Origin: Maribacter sp. 1_MG-2023
GTDB lineage: Bacteria > Bacteroidota > Bacteroidia > Flavobacteriales > Flavobacteriaceae
Assembly (NCBI RefSeq): GCF_030547005.1
Contig: NZ_JAUOPN010000004.1
Coordinates: forward strand, 186,001-250,000
Length of the DNA stretch: 64,000 bases
Direction of reading: 5' to 3'
Position numbers and translations under genes: made by a program. Below the pieces are notes generated by a model. The model did no database searches. It saw nothing but the letters and a program-made list of their open reading frames with translations, and was not told the origin of the DNA. Below, one piece after another: positions 25,944 through 32,788 of the stretch (positions within the stretch are counted from its first letter, which is position 1; each line of letters opens with the position of its first letter).

Positions 25944-26426
25944 CTATAAGTTATCTACAGCAACACCTTCATAGGTAGTATAATTTATTTTTAACAAATT
26001 CACCATACGAAGTTCGGTTTTAAGGTCTTCTATAATTCCCATTTTCACACCAACGTCTGCTTTTATGGAGACTGTTGCAACACTTTTTAAATGTTCTGGC
26101 ATTGACGACAAAGCTTGCAATGCATAATCTCCGACTTCATCTACGGTTATAAATTTATTATCCATTTGAATTCTGGGCTCATCTCCCAAATTTGCATTAC
26201 TGTCGTTAGTAGGCTTGCCTACATAAATTTCTATAACTCGATCTTTCTTATCTAACTTCTCGGTCTCTGTTGCCGTCGGCAAGGTATTTTCCACCAACAA
26301 GTTTTGATTCTTCATAACAGTAACTGTCATAAAGAAAAAGAGAAGTATAAAAACGATATCTGGCAATGATGCTGTTGATACGGGCGGTAAGCTTTTACTA
26401 GATCTATATTTGTTAAATTTTATCAT
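25944..26426 (-). CDS. ExbD/TolR family biopolymer transport protein
   Basis: A 160-residue protein with a short cytosolic N-terminus, one membrane helix (about 22-41, LPDIVFILLFFFMTVTVM) containing the conserved proton-path Asp23, and a periplasmic domain. The signature STASLPDIVF matches ExbD. ExbD normally works with ExbB and TonB to energise outer membrane receptors, but neither is nearby. It lies 4 bp after a second ExbD gene, so the two are translated together and may form a heteromer. Its periplasmic part has a Lys/Asp-rich insertion. Confidence 0.88.
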   Translation of the reverse strand: MIKFNKYRSSKSLPPVSTASLPDIVFILLFFFMTVTVMKNQNLLVENTLPTATETEKLDKKDRVIEIYVGKPTNDSNANLGDEPRIQMDNKFITVDEVGDYALQALSSMPEHLKSVATVSIKADVGVKMGIIEDLKTELRMVNLLKINYTTYEGVAVDNL

Positions 26427-26430
26427 GGTC

Positions 26431-27048
26431 TTAGTTATTTACGGTTTCTGGTTCTAGAATTTTCTGTGGATAAAGCGCCCTAATAATTTCAAGACGTTCT
26501 TTTAATTGCCCTTTTTCCTCCTCACTAATCTCTTCATTGTAATAATCAGAATAAATGGTTTTATAAGGGATATTAAACAATCGTAAGCTCTCTCTATCTC
26601 GTAAGTCATTATAAGCTGCAAGAACTTCGTTTTGCACAGCCACATAAACCGAATATCCACTATTACGCTGTGCCTTTATAGAAATAATTGCCTTATCAGG
26701 ATTCTCAGAGGAATCTGAGAATCTATTTCCTTTACAATAATTGCAATACCCTTCTGCTTCTAATGGTAATCCTCCGTTATCAATAAACGTGATTACTTTC
26801 TCTCTAAGGTTTTTAGGGTCTATAATATCTCCTTCTGCCATTATTAAATCAGCGTCATTTATACTGATTTCAAAAAGATTACGCTCTTTAATGTCAACAC
26901 TATTGTCCTTAATATTGGGAGGCATAGACCGATTAAGCCCCGAATCATTTTCTATAGTAGTAGTTACTAAAAAAAAGATGAGTAATAAAAAAGCAATGTC
27001 TGCCATTGAACCGGCATTTACCTCTTGAGAGTTTCTGTGGTTTTTCAT
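26431..27048 (-). CDS. ExbD/TolR family biopolymer transport protein (longer paralogue)
   Basis: A 205-residue ExbD paralogue. The N-terminus NAGSMADIAFLLLIFFLVTTTI gives the single helix with the conserved Asp17. The periplasmic domain is longer than usual, with an extra segment holding a Cys pair (EGYCNYCKGN, about residues 102-111) and a long charged C-terminal helix rich in Glu and Lys. It is the first gene of a two-ExbD unit. Paired ExbD genes are common in Bacteroidota, usually beside ExbB; here ExbB must be encoded elsewhere. Confidence 0.88.
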   Translation of the reverse strand: MKNHRNSQEVNAGSMADIAFLLLIFFLVTTTIENDSGLNRSMPPNIKDNSVDIKERNLFEISINDADLIMAEGDIIDPKNLREKVITFIDNGGLPLEAEGYCNYCKGNRFSDSSENPDKAIISIKAQRNSGYSVYVAVQNEVLAAYNDLRDRESLRLFNIPYKTIYSDYYNEEISEEEKGQLKERLEIIRALYPQKILEPETVNN

Positions 27049-27179
27049 AAATAGTGGTTTTAAGCACTATTAAGTACTGAAAATTGACCGTTAAAGGAAA
27101 GTTAGAATGAGGGAATGGTGGTTTTGAGTGAGGGAATAGACTTTTCTTATTAATTATACAAGGTTTTAGATACCTAGTA

Positions 27180-27533
27180 CTATAGTGCTTCCAACTCCGC
27201 CTTCACTTTTTTAGTCAATTTAGAAACCACCAAATCATAAGAATGGTCAATAAGTTCCTTTGTGAGCTCTTTAGATATTTTGTCTAGGTATACTGTATTC
27301 CAATGCTTTTTACTCATGTGCCAGCCCTCTATTATGCCATCATGCTCTTCACGAAGTTCTATGGCTCTTTCTGGGTCACATTTTAGATTTACGCGTAATG
27401 GCACATTTTCTAATCCGCACAGGGCGAACATTTTTCCCATTACTTTAAATACCAGCGTCGTCTCATCAAAAGGAAAAGATTCGGTAACTCCTTTTTTTGA
27501 AATACAATAGTCTCGGTATTCTTCAACGTTCAT
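27180..27533 (-). CDS. MmcQ/YjbR family protein
   Basis: A 117-residue single-domain protein. MNVEEYRDYCISKKGVTESFPFDE, then TLVFKVMGKMFALCGLE, the LKCDPERAIELREEHDGI block and the MSKKHWNTVYLD motif define the MmcQ/YjbR family, a double-wing fold related to DNA-binding proteins. The function in the cell is not established. It appears to be transcribed alone. Confidence 0.9.
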   Translation of the reverse strand: MNVEEYRDYCISKKGVTESFPFDETTLVFKVMGKMFALCGLENVPLRVNLKCDPERAIELREEHDGIIEGWHMSKKHWNTVYLDKISKELTKELIDHSYDLVVSKLTKKVKAELEAL

Positions 27534-27561
27534 GCTATTGAGTTTTTAGACTATAATTTGA

Positions 27562-27597
27562 TTAAGGTCAAATACCGTAAACAGTACCCGACCTTAA
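27562..27597 (-). terminator. hairpin after the Dabb-domain operon
   Basis: TTAAGGTC (27562-27569) and GACCTTAA (27590-27597) form a stem, extended inside by TAC/GTA pairs. A T-rich stretch follows within 15 bp on the minus strand. It lies 15 bp after the stop at 27612. Confidence 0.45.
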
Positions 27598-27611
27598 AAT
27601 CATGGTACTTT

Positions 27612-28007
27612 TTAGATACTTGTAGAATCGTAAACGATCACCTTAGACCATAGGCTTTCAGATTCAGCAATAAAAACTTTATGTGGTGCCTCATCTTGAT
27701 ATGCTTGCTGAGATTCAGCAGAGTCAAAACTTACAATTAAGGAGTAGGTAAATGAACCATCTACCACATCTCTACTTGCTTTTGGTGGCTTGCCAATAAA
27801 TTGCGTTTTGGCATACTCTGAGTTATCTAAAAACTTTCGTAAAGAAGTTTCAAAAGCAGTACGGTCTGCTTGATTATCTGGATTTTTTAACCAGAAAAAT
27901 ACTGTATGAGAAAAATTAGAATCGAATTCTGTCATTTCGTTATCATTTTGACCAAAAGTTACTGTGGTCATTAGTGTTATTACAAGGATACAAATTACGT
28001 TTTTCAT
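27612..28007 (-). CDS. secreted Dabb (stress-responsive alpha-beta barrel) domain protein
   Basis: The open frame starts earlier, but the ATG at 28007 gives a signal peptide (MKNVICILVITLMTTVTFG) and a 131-residue protein. The mature part is a Dabb domain: SHTVFFWLKNP, the central ETSLRKFLDNSE helix, a DVVDGSFTYSLIVSFDS strand and SQQAYQDEAPHKVF. Dabb proteins are small dimeric ferredoxin-like barrels; some are enzymes and many are uncharacterised. It follows the DUF4230 gene by 22 bp and is the last gene of a four-gene minus-strand run. Confidence 0.82.
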   Translation of the reverse strand: MKNVICILVITLMTTVTFGQNDNEMTEFDSNFSHTVFFWLKNPDNQADRTAFETSLRKFLDNSEYAKTQFIGKPPKASRDVVDGSFTYSLIVSFDSAESQQAYQDEAPHKVFIAESESLWSKVIVYDSTSI

Positions 28008-28029
28008 TATCAATTTTAGTTGTTTGTTG

Positions 28030-28650
28030 TTATTTTTCGAGTAAGTCAATTTGTTTTTGCGGAATCTTAAGTGCAGAATAGTCAAGTTTCCACCCAATGG
28101 TTTCTACTATTTTCTCCATAATCAAAACAGTTTGTAACGCTTCTTTTCTAGCAGTATCCATTAATCCGCTTTCCGGGATTTTTTCACGTATATGTGCTTT
28201 TGCCTCTGCATTTAGTTTAGTAAGATCATCTGGAGCAAAAAAATTGAAAAATCCGCTTTTAATATCGTAAAATTCCAATTCAGGTTCAATACTTAACACT
28301 TCTGGCTGCGGAAAATTATCAAGAACTATCTTTTTGTTCTTCTCATCGGCATGCATTAATAACTTGCTTAAATCATAGCCAATATGTGCTTTTGCCTTAA
28401 TGACCACCAGTGCTTTCTTTTTGCTACTTACTAGACTTAGAAAATCTTTTACATTTTCATACTTGTAGATTTCGGCAAACTCACCTTCTACAGTTATCAA
28501 CTTGCAAACGCTTTTCATTTTCTCTAATAACACGGTAGACTGGTGCGTTGTTATCTCTTTACTTTTCTTGCCTTTAAAAAAAGTAAAAAGCCAATACATG
28601 CCTATTGCACCTAAAACTAAACCAAGAATGGTATCAAATATATTATCCAT
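28030..28650 (-). CDS. DUF4230 domain membrane-anchored protein
   Basis: A 206-residue protein with one N-terminal membrane helix (about 8-25) and a DUF4230 domain: VCKLITVEGEFAEIYKYEN, KALVVIKAKAHIGYDLSK and the VLSIEPELEFYDI block are diagnostic. The role is unknown. It overlaps the end of the DUF4260 gene by 8 bp, so translation is coupled. It is likely exported and tethered to the inner membrane. Confidence 0.85.
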   Translation of the reverse strand: MDNIFDTILGLVLGAIGMYWLFTFFKGKKSKEITTHQSTVLLEKMKSVCKLITVEGEFAEIYKYENVKDFLSLVSSKKKALVVIKAKAHIGYDLSKLLMHADEKNKKIVLDNFPQPEVLSIEPELEFYDIKSGFFNFFAPDDLTKLNAEAKAHIREKIPESGLMDTARKEALQTVLIMEKIVETIGWKLDYSALKIPQKQIDLLEK

Positions 28651-29002
28651 TTTTACTTCCTATTTCTCCTAAATGAGTAAACTTAAACCCTTTATCATAT
28701 TTGAGTCCGTAGCCAAAGATACGGTCCATAGCTATATGTAAAAAAAGAATTGTACCTATTAATTGAATTATAGGCGACATAAAATAGATACCTATAAAGT
28801 ATAAAAGTATGGCTACACCTCTGTGATGAAACACGTTATAAGAGATTGCGCCTATTTTTGAACCTAGCAAGTAACCCAACATGGATATATCTGGGGTCAG
28901 AATTAAAACAGGCAGCCACCACCATTGGTAGCCTAATAAGCCGAACATAAAAATGCCAAGAATCATTAAGGCTAACTCCTCTAATTTCATTAGATTTTTC
29001 AT
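28643..29002 (-). CDS. DUF4260 membrane protein
   Basis: A 119-residue protein with about four membrane helices. The family signature is clear: LEELALMILGIFMFG, WWWLPVLILTPDISMLGYL, ISYNVFHHRGVA and the C-terminal HIAMDRIFGYGLKY. The DUF4260 family has no known role. It starts 2 bp after the cyclase gene and overlaps the DUF4230 gene, so it belongs to one operon. Confidence 0.88.
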   Translation of the reverse strand: MKNLMKLEELALMILGIFMFGLLGYQWWWLPVLILTPDISMLGYLLGSKIGAISYNVFHHRGVAILLYFIGIYFMSPIIQLIGTILFLHIAMDRIFGYGLKYDKGFKFTHLGEIGSKNG

Positions 29003-29004
29003 AA

Positions 29005-29751
29005 TTATTCTATTTTAAAAAGTACCGGTCTGCTTGGGCTTGCATCGTTCTCGAAAGGCGCTACTTGTAAGTTTAAAAAGTACGAACCATCAATAATCGC
29101 ATCTGGTACAAAAATAAATTCGGTGATAGTTGCACCAAGTCGAATATCGCCATTAAAATTCCAAAATGCTTTGTGCGCCAAAAGCTTACCATCATCTTTT
29201 TCTCTATCGACAGAAGGTAGGTCTATCAACAAATGCTCCACACCCAATTCCCGAATAAACACCATAGCATCTTCTAATATGTAAGGCGGATTCGTATGAG
29301 AATACTGCCTATTTCGCTTTGACACAGTATTAGGTAACGTTCGTATCACTAATGCTCTTGGAGAATGATTACCCAATAAATTTTGAAGTTGTTCTTTTGT
29401 GATTACCACATCTCCATTTTCTTCGGATGGATGAACAGTAATCACCTCAGCCAAAAAGAAAAATTGATGTAAATTCTCGTTTACAGATTGATGCGCTGCA
29501 GATATATGCCCAACACATTCAGTATGCGTACCATGCGAATGCGGATTGAAAGATATATCATAAAAATTAGTACTCGACCCCGCCGCTATACTCCCCGTAA
29601 AATCCTTCTCTCGATGTGGTTCTATCTTTGGAGCATCAACATACCAAGCGTTTACACTATCATCTTTATTGCTTATGGATATAGAGATATCTAAGGGTTT
29701 AGACAGGTCTATTTGATACTCTTTGGCATTATGGGTTATGATAGCTTTCAT
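29005..29751 (-). CDS. cyclase family protein (kynurenine formamidase-like fold)
   Basis: The ATG at 29751 (MKAIITHNAKEY) is preferred over an upstream TTG. The 248-residue protein has the metal site of the cyclase/KynB superfamily, HSHGTHTECVGHI, and the downstream HLLIDLPSVDREKDDGKLLAHKAFW block with further His and Asp ligands. Members hydrolyse amides or cyclise polyketides; the substrate here cannot be told. No kynurenine gene is near. It leads the operon with DUF4260, DUF4230 and Dabb genes. Confidence 0.85.
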   Translation of the reverse strand: MKAIITHNAKEYQIDLSKPLDISISISNKDDSVNAWYVDAPKIEPHREKDFTGSIAAGSSTNFYDISFNPHSHGTHTECVGHISAAHQSVNENLHQFFFLAEVITVHPSEENGDVVITKEQLQNLLGNHSPRALVIRTLPNTVSKRNRQYSHTNPPYILEDAMVFIRELGVEHLLIDLPSVDREKDDGKLLAHKAFWNFNGDIRLGATITEFIFVPDAIIDGSYFLNLQVAPFENDASPSRPVLFKIE

Positions 29752-29860
29752 TGTATTTAACCTCAATTTACTTGGTAACTTTGAGATAAGAAAATTACAA
29801 CTTTTTGGGCGGTTATGAAGTAATGATTATAGAAGTGGGAAGTTATTGTGTTCCAAACCT

Positions 29861-29920
29861 GTTCTCGATACTATTTTTCATTTCCATTTCACTTCAATAA
29901 AAAATCACTCGAACTGACAA
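29861..29920. repeat. candidate interspersed element (CTCGATAC...CACTCGAACTGAC)
   Basis: GTTCTCGATACTATTTTTC and AAAAAATCACTCGAACTGAC flank a short spacer. Sequences of this look occur between genes in many Flavobacteriaceae as I recall them. Single copy in this window, so the call is tentative. Confidence 0.35.
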
Positions 29921-29931
29921 AACGCTTTATT

Positions 29932-31065
29932 CTATTTCAAATTCACCATAAACAAATCTGACGCAATGCCATCGGCTAAAAACATTCCTTTTTTGGTAGT
30001 CTTGAGGATTTCGCCGTCTACGAAAAGTAAATGTTCTTCTATAAATTTATCAGCTTGCATTAGCGCATATTCTTTGTATTTAGGTCCGAATTCAGTTGAT
30101 ATTCTAGCTAGAGAGACACCCCAGATAGTCCGCAAGCCTGTCATAACATACTCGTTATATTTATCGGTCGAAGAAAGTACTTCCACCTCCATAGGTAATA
30201 TATTTTGCTCTATGGATTTTATATACTTTGGGTTGTTATTAATATTCCACCCCCTCTGTAAACCATCAAACGAATGTGCAGACGGACCAATACCGATATA
30301 TTTTTTCTGCTGCCAGTAGGCGGAATTATTCTTAGAATAATACCCAGGTTTTCCAAAATTGGAAATCTCATAACAATCAAATCCTGCTGTAATTAAAGTC
30401 TCGTTCAGCAGGTTAAAATGCTCTTGCGTTTCTTCGTCAGTAGCGGGAGTAATCAATCCATCTTCCACAAACTTCGCAAGTGCAGTTTTGGGCTCTACCG
30501 TAAGGGCATAACTAGAGATATGCGGAATATTAAAACCAAGTGCTTTATCAATATTCTGTTTCCAACGTTCTAAAGTCATGTTCGGCATTCCATAAATAAG
30601 ATCGATCGAAATATTATCGAAATACTGACTAACCAATTGCAAACATTTTTCTGCTTCCAAAGCATTATGCGCTCTGTTCATCAGCTTTAAATCTTCCTCA
30701 AAAAAGGATTGAATGCCTATACTTAATCTATTTATTGGGCTATCCGCCAATTGCAGAATTTTTTCTTCAGACAAGTCATCAGGATTCGCCTCTAACGTAA
30801 CTTCCGGATTGTTTACAACATTATAATATTCATGAACCGCATCTATCAACTGCTCAATTTCCTCAGTCTCTAAAACAGAAGGTGTACCACCACCAAAATA
30901 TATAGTTTCAACTTGTTCCCCAAAAAATTCCGTCTTACGTATTTCCAACTCTTTACATAATGCATTCACCATCGCCTCTTTCTTCCCCATAGTGGTAGAA
31001 AAATGGAAATCACAATAGTGACACGCTTGTTTACAAAATGGAATGTGGATGTAGATACCGCTCAT
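29932..31065 (-). CDS. hemW: radical SAM heme chaperone HemW
   Basis: The ATG at 31065 gives the standard start MSGIYIHIPFCKQACHYCDF, with the radical SAM cysteines at 11, 15 and 18. The residues after the third Cys are Asp-Phe rather than Gly-Cys, which marks HemW rather than the decarboxylase HemN. The SAM-binding GGGTPS, the GIQSF and SIDLIYGMP motifs and the C-terminal winged HemW domain are present. HemW delivers heme to membrane proteins. Length (377) is normal. A four-helix-bundle cassette separates it from ruvC. Confidence 0.92.
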   Translation of the reverse strand: MSGIYIHIPFCKQACHYCDFHFSTTMGKKEAMVNALCKELEIRKTEFFGEQVETIYFGGGTPSVLETEEIEQLIDAVHEYYNVVNNPEVTLEANPDDLSEEKILQLADSPINRLSIGIQSFFEEDLKLMNRAHNALEAEKCLQLVSQYFDNISIDLIYGMPNMTLERWKQNIDKALGFNIPHISSYALTVEPKTALAKFVEDGLITPATDEETQEHFNLLNETLITAGFDCYEISNFGKPGYYSKNNSAYWQQKKYIGIGPSAHSFDGLQRGWNINNNPKYIKSIEQNILPMEVEVLSSTDKYNEYVMTGLRTIWGVSLARISTEFGPKYKEYALMQADKFIEEHLLFVDGEILKTTKKGMFLADGIASDLFMVNLK

Positions 31066-31077
31066 GTGTTCAATTAG

Positions 31078-31487
31078 CAATAAACAGTTAACAATTATGC
31101 TTGTTTTTTAATCCTTGTAGATTTAAGTATAGCAAACATTATTTTAGAAAGTTCATCAGCGTTTTCAATTAGCCCATTCGCAATTGACAATTCAATATAT
31201 TCTGAATCCTTTAAAAGGTTTAACCAATATTTAGTCTCTAAACTTTCTTTATAAGCAATTGAAATCTTAGCTGAAAAATCGGCTTTTGATATCGCGCCAT
31301 TAGCTTCTGCTATATTCGCACCCACAGAAGTTCCTGCTTTCAATAGTTGTTTCGATAGAACATACTCTCTTTTATTCTTCGTTAGTTCTTGATATAATTT
31401 GACAATTTGTAAAGCAAAATCATAAGATTTACTCAAAAGAGGATTTTCACTATTCATAGCCAATTAATTATTGTTAACTGTTTATTG
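31078..31487. mobile_element. 18-bp inverted-repeat cassette carrying a four-helix-bundle gene (IVS-like)
   Basis: CAATAAACAGTTAACAAT (31078-31095) and its exact reverse complement (31470-31487) bracket one gene almost exactly: the left arm touches the stop codon and the right arm lies 13 bp before the ATG. A transcript across it would fold into an 18-bp terminal stem around the ORF, the same layout as intervening sequences of 23S rRNA that carry S23/four-helix-bundle ORFs. No target-site duplication is evident. Mobility is inferred. Confidence 0.45.
31095..31457 (-). CDS. four-helix-bundle protein (23S rRNA IVS-type / S23 family)
   Basis: The ATG at 31457 (MNSENPLLSKSYDFALQIVKLY) gives 120 residues. 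The family signature is clear: helix 1 ending YQELTKNKREYVLSKQL, then LKAGTSVGANIAEANGA, the ISYKESLETKYWL-like third helix (here IAYKESLETKYWLNLL) and the final LSKIMFAILKSTRIKK. These proteins form pentamers related to Avd of diversity-generating retroelements; their role is unresolved. The gene sits inside an 18-bp inverted repeat between hemW and ruvC. No reverse transcriptase is near. Confidence 0.9.
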   Translation of the reverse strand: MNSENPLLSKSYDFALQIVKLYQELTKNKREYVLSKQLLKAGTSVGANIAEANGAISKADFSAKISIAYKESLETKYWLNLLKDSEYIELSIANGLIENADELSKIMFAILKSTRIKKQA

Positions 31488-31501
31488 ATTATTGGTCATT
31501 G

Positions 31502-32062
31502 TTAAGGTTTTTTAACTCGTTTCTCATTCTGCTTCACAAAAGCATCCCAACCAGAGTAACTTTTACCGACTACGTCTATTCTTCCTTGATTATAAAAATG
31601 ACATACAGCAGCAGCAAGTCCGTCAGTGCTATCTAGATTTTTTGGGAGTGTTTTTAGTCCCAATACGCTTTGTAGCATTCTCGCAACTTGTTCTTTACTG
31701 GCATTTCCATTTCCGGTAACCGCCATTTTAATTTTTTTGGGTAGATATTCAGTAATCGGTATTTGACGTGATAGTCCCGCTGCCATAGCAACACCTTGTG
31801 CTCTACCTAGTTTAAGCATCGATTGTACGTTCTTACCAAAGAAAGGTGCTTCAATAGCAATCTCATCTGGGTGATAGGTATCTATCAATTCGATAGTACG
31901 CTCAAAAATGAGTTTTAATTTGGTGTATGGGTCGTTATATTTTTGAAGAAGCAATTCGTTCATTTGAATAAACTCCATCTTTTTACCTACCACTTTTATG
32001 AGTCCGAAACCCATAATAGTCGTACCTGGGTCAATACCCAATATTATTTTCTCGTTCGCCAA
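31502..32062 (-). CDS. ruvC: crossover junction endodeoxyribonuclease RuvC
   Basis: Holliday-junction resolvase, 186 residues. The RNase H-like catalytic acids are visible in LGIDPGTTIMGFG (first Asp), AIEAPFFGKN (Glu) and STDGLAAAVCHFYN (final Asp). The conserved KIKMAVTGNGNASKEQVARML segment is present. It follows the TonB-C lipoprotein gene by 5 bp. ruvA and ruvB are not in the window. Confidence 0.95.
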   Translation of the reverse strand: MANEKIILGIDPGTTIMGFGLIKVVGKKMEFIQMNELLLQKYNDPYTKLKLIFERTIELIDTYHPDEIAIEAPFFGKNVQSMLKLGRAQGVAMAAGLSRQIPITEYLPKKIKMAVTGNGNASKEQVARMLQSVLGLKTLPKNLDSTDGLAAAVCHFYNQGRIDVVGKSYSGWDAFVKQNEKRVKKP

Positions 32063-32067
32063 AATGC

Positions 32068-32544
32068 TTAGTTTGTATTTAATTGAACCGGAATTCGATA
32101 TTTAGTATTCACCGGAATCCCTCTTTTTAAAGCGGGTGCAAGTTTAGGAAGATTCTTTAAGCTTTGCGTAATTACTCCATCAAATTCTGGCATTTGATTT
32201 AATACCAGCGCGTTTTTATAAATATCGGCAACTCTTATTTTACCTAAGGTATCAATAACAAAAATAACCTCAACGGTTTCACTTTTCTTATCGGTTAAGG
32301 TGAATTCAAAATCATTTAAGGTTTCTTGAAAATGGGAGATTAAGGTTTCTTCAAAGCAAATCTTTTGCTGTTCTTTGGTAACCGCTTCATCACAAGTATA
32401 GAAAAACGGATAAGAATCTACACTGTTCCAATCCATATGGCGCAATTCCTCATCTATAAGCTCTTGCGTTCTTTTTTGTTTAGATTCAAAGAACGAACAT
32501 GAACTTATAAGTATCATCAAAAGAAAAAACACAACTCGTTTCAT
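32068..32544 (-). CDS. small lipoprotein with TonB C-terminal-like domain
   Basis: A 158-residue lipoprotein (signal ending ISSC, Cys16). The body matches the region found in TonB-like energy transducers of this phylum: a Cys-containing lead-in (FYTCDEAVTKEQQKICFEETL), then VEVIFVIDTLGKIRVADIYKN and a C-terminal KYRIPVQ strand. The same architecture, PxxPGCE...C..., appears in the BlaR1-type protein encoded upstream. There is no membrane helix other than the signal, so it cannot be a normal TonB. It may act as a periplasmic ligand or adaptor (inferred). It precedes ruvC by 5 bp. Confidence 0.75.
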   Translation of the reverse strand: MKRVVFFLLMILISSCSFFESKQKRTQELIDEELRHMDWNSVDSYPFFYTCDEAVTKEQQKICFEETLISHFQETLNDFEFTLTDKKSETVEVIFVIDTLGKIRVADIYKNALVLNQMPEFDGVITQSLKNLPKLAPALKRGIPVNTKYRIPVQLNTN

Positions 32545-32586
32545 TACACCTGTTCTACAAGTGAAATTACGATTTTTTTAAGGAGT

Positions 32587-32710
32587 TTAATCTTTGGTAA
32601 AATGGATTTCTTCCTTTAATGCAGAAATACGTTTTTTAGCAGTTTCATAATAATACGGATGCTCATTCGGGTAATCATATAAAAAATTCTCATAATAGGT
32701 TAATTTCTTC
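32587..32710 (-). pseudogene. 3' remnant of a gene (about 40 codons)
   Basis: On the minus strand a frame without its own start reads KKLTYYENFLYDYPNEHPYY and continues to a helix ending KEEIHFTKD before a stop at 32587. The composition (Tyr-rich, then a charged amphipathic helix) looks like the C-terminal end of a real protein, possibly TPR-like. Stops close the frame upstream at 32711. It is probably the leftover of a deleted gene between the BlaR1-type gene and the lipoprotein. Confidence 0.4.
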
Positions 32711-32731
32711 TAAAGAATTCATGCAAATTAG

Positions 32732-32761
32732 TAAAGCCAAGGTATAGACCTCAGCTTTACA
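32732..32761 (-). terminator. strong hairpin after the second BlaR1-type gene
   Basis: GTAAAGCCAAGGT (32732-32744) and ACCTCAGCTTTAC (32749-32761) pair over 13 bp with two non-Watson-Crick positions and a 4-nt loop. It lies 28 bp after the stop. The T-tail is weak, so termination is likely but not certain. Confidence 0.5.
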
Positions 32762-32788
32762 AGCTAAAACATGTTATGAATAGAATAC

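Noticed and set aside
31095-31457. Diversity-generating retroelement suggested by the Avd-like four-helix-bundle gene
   Set aside because: No reverse transcriptase or template/variable repeat pair is seen nearby.
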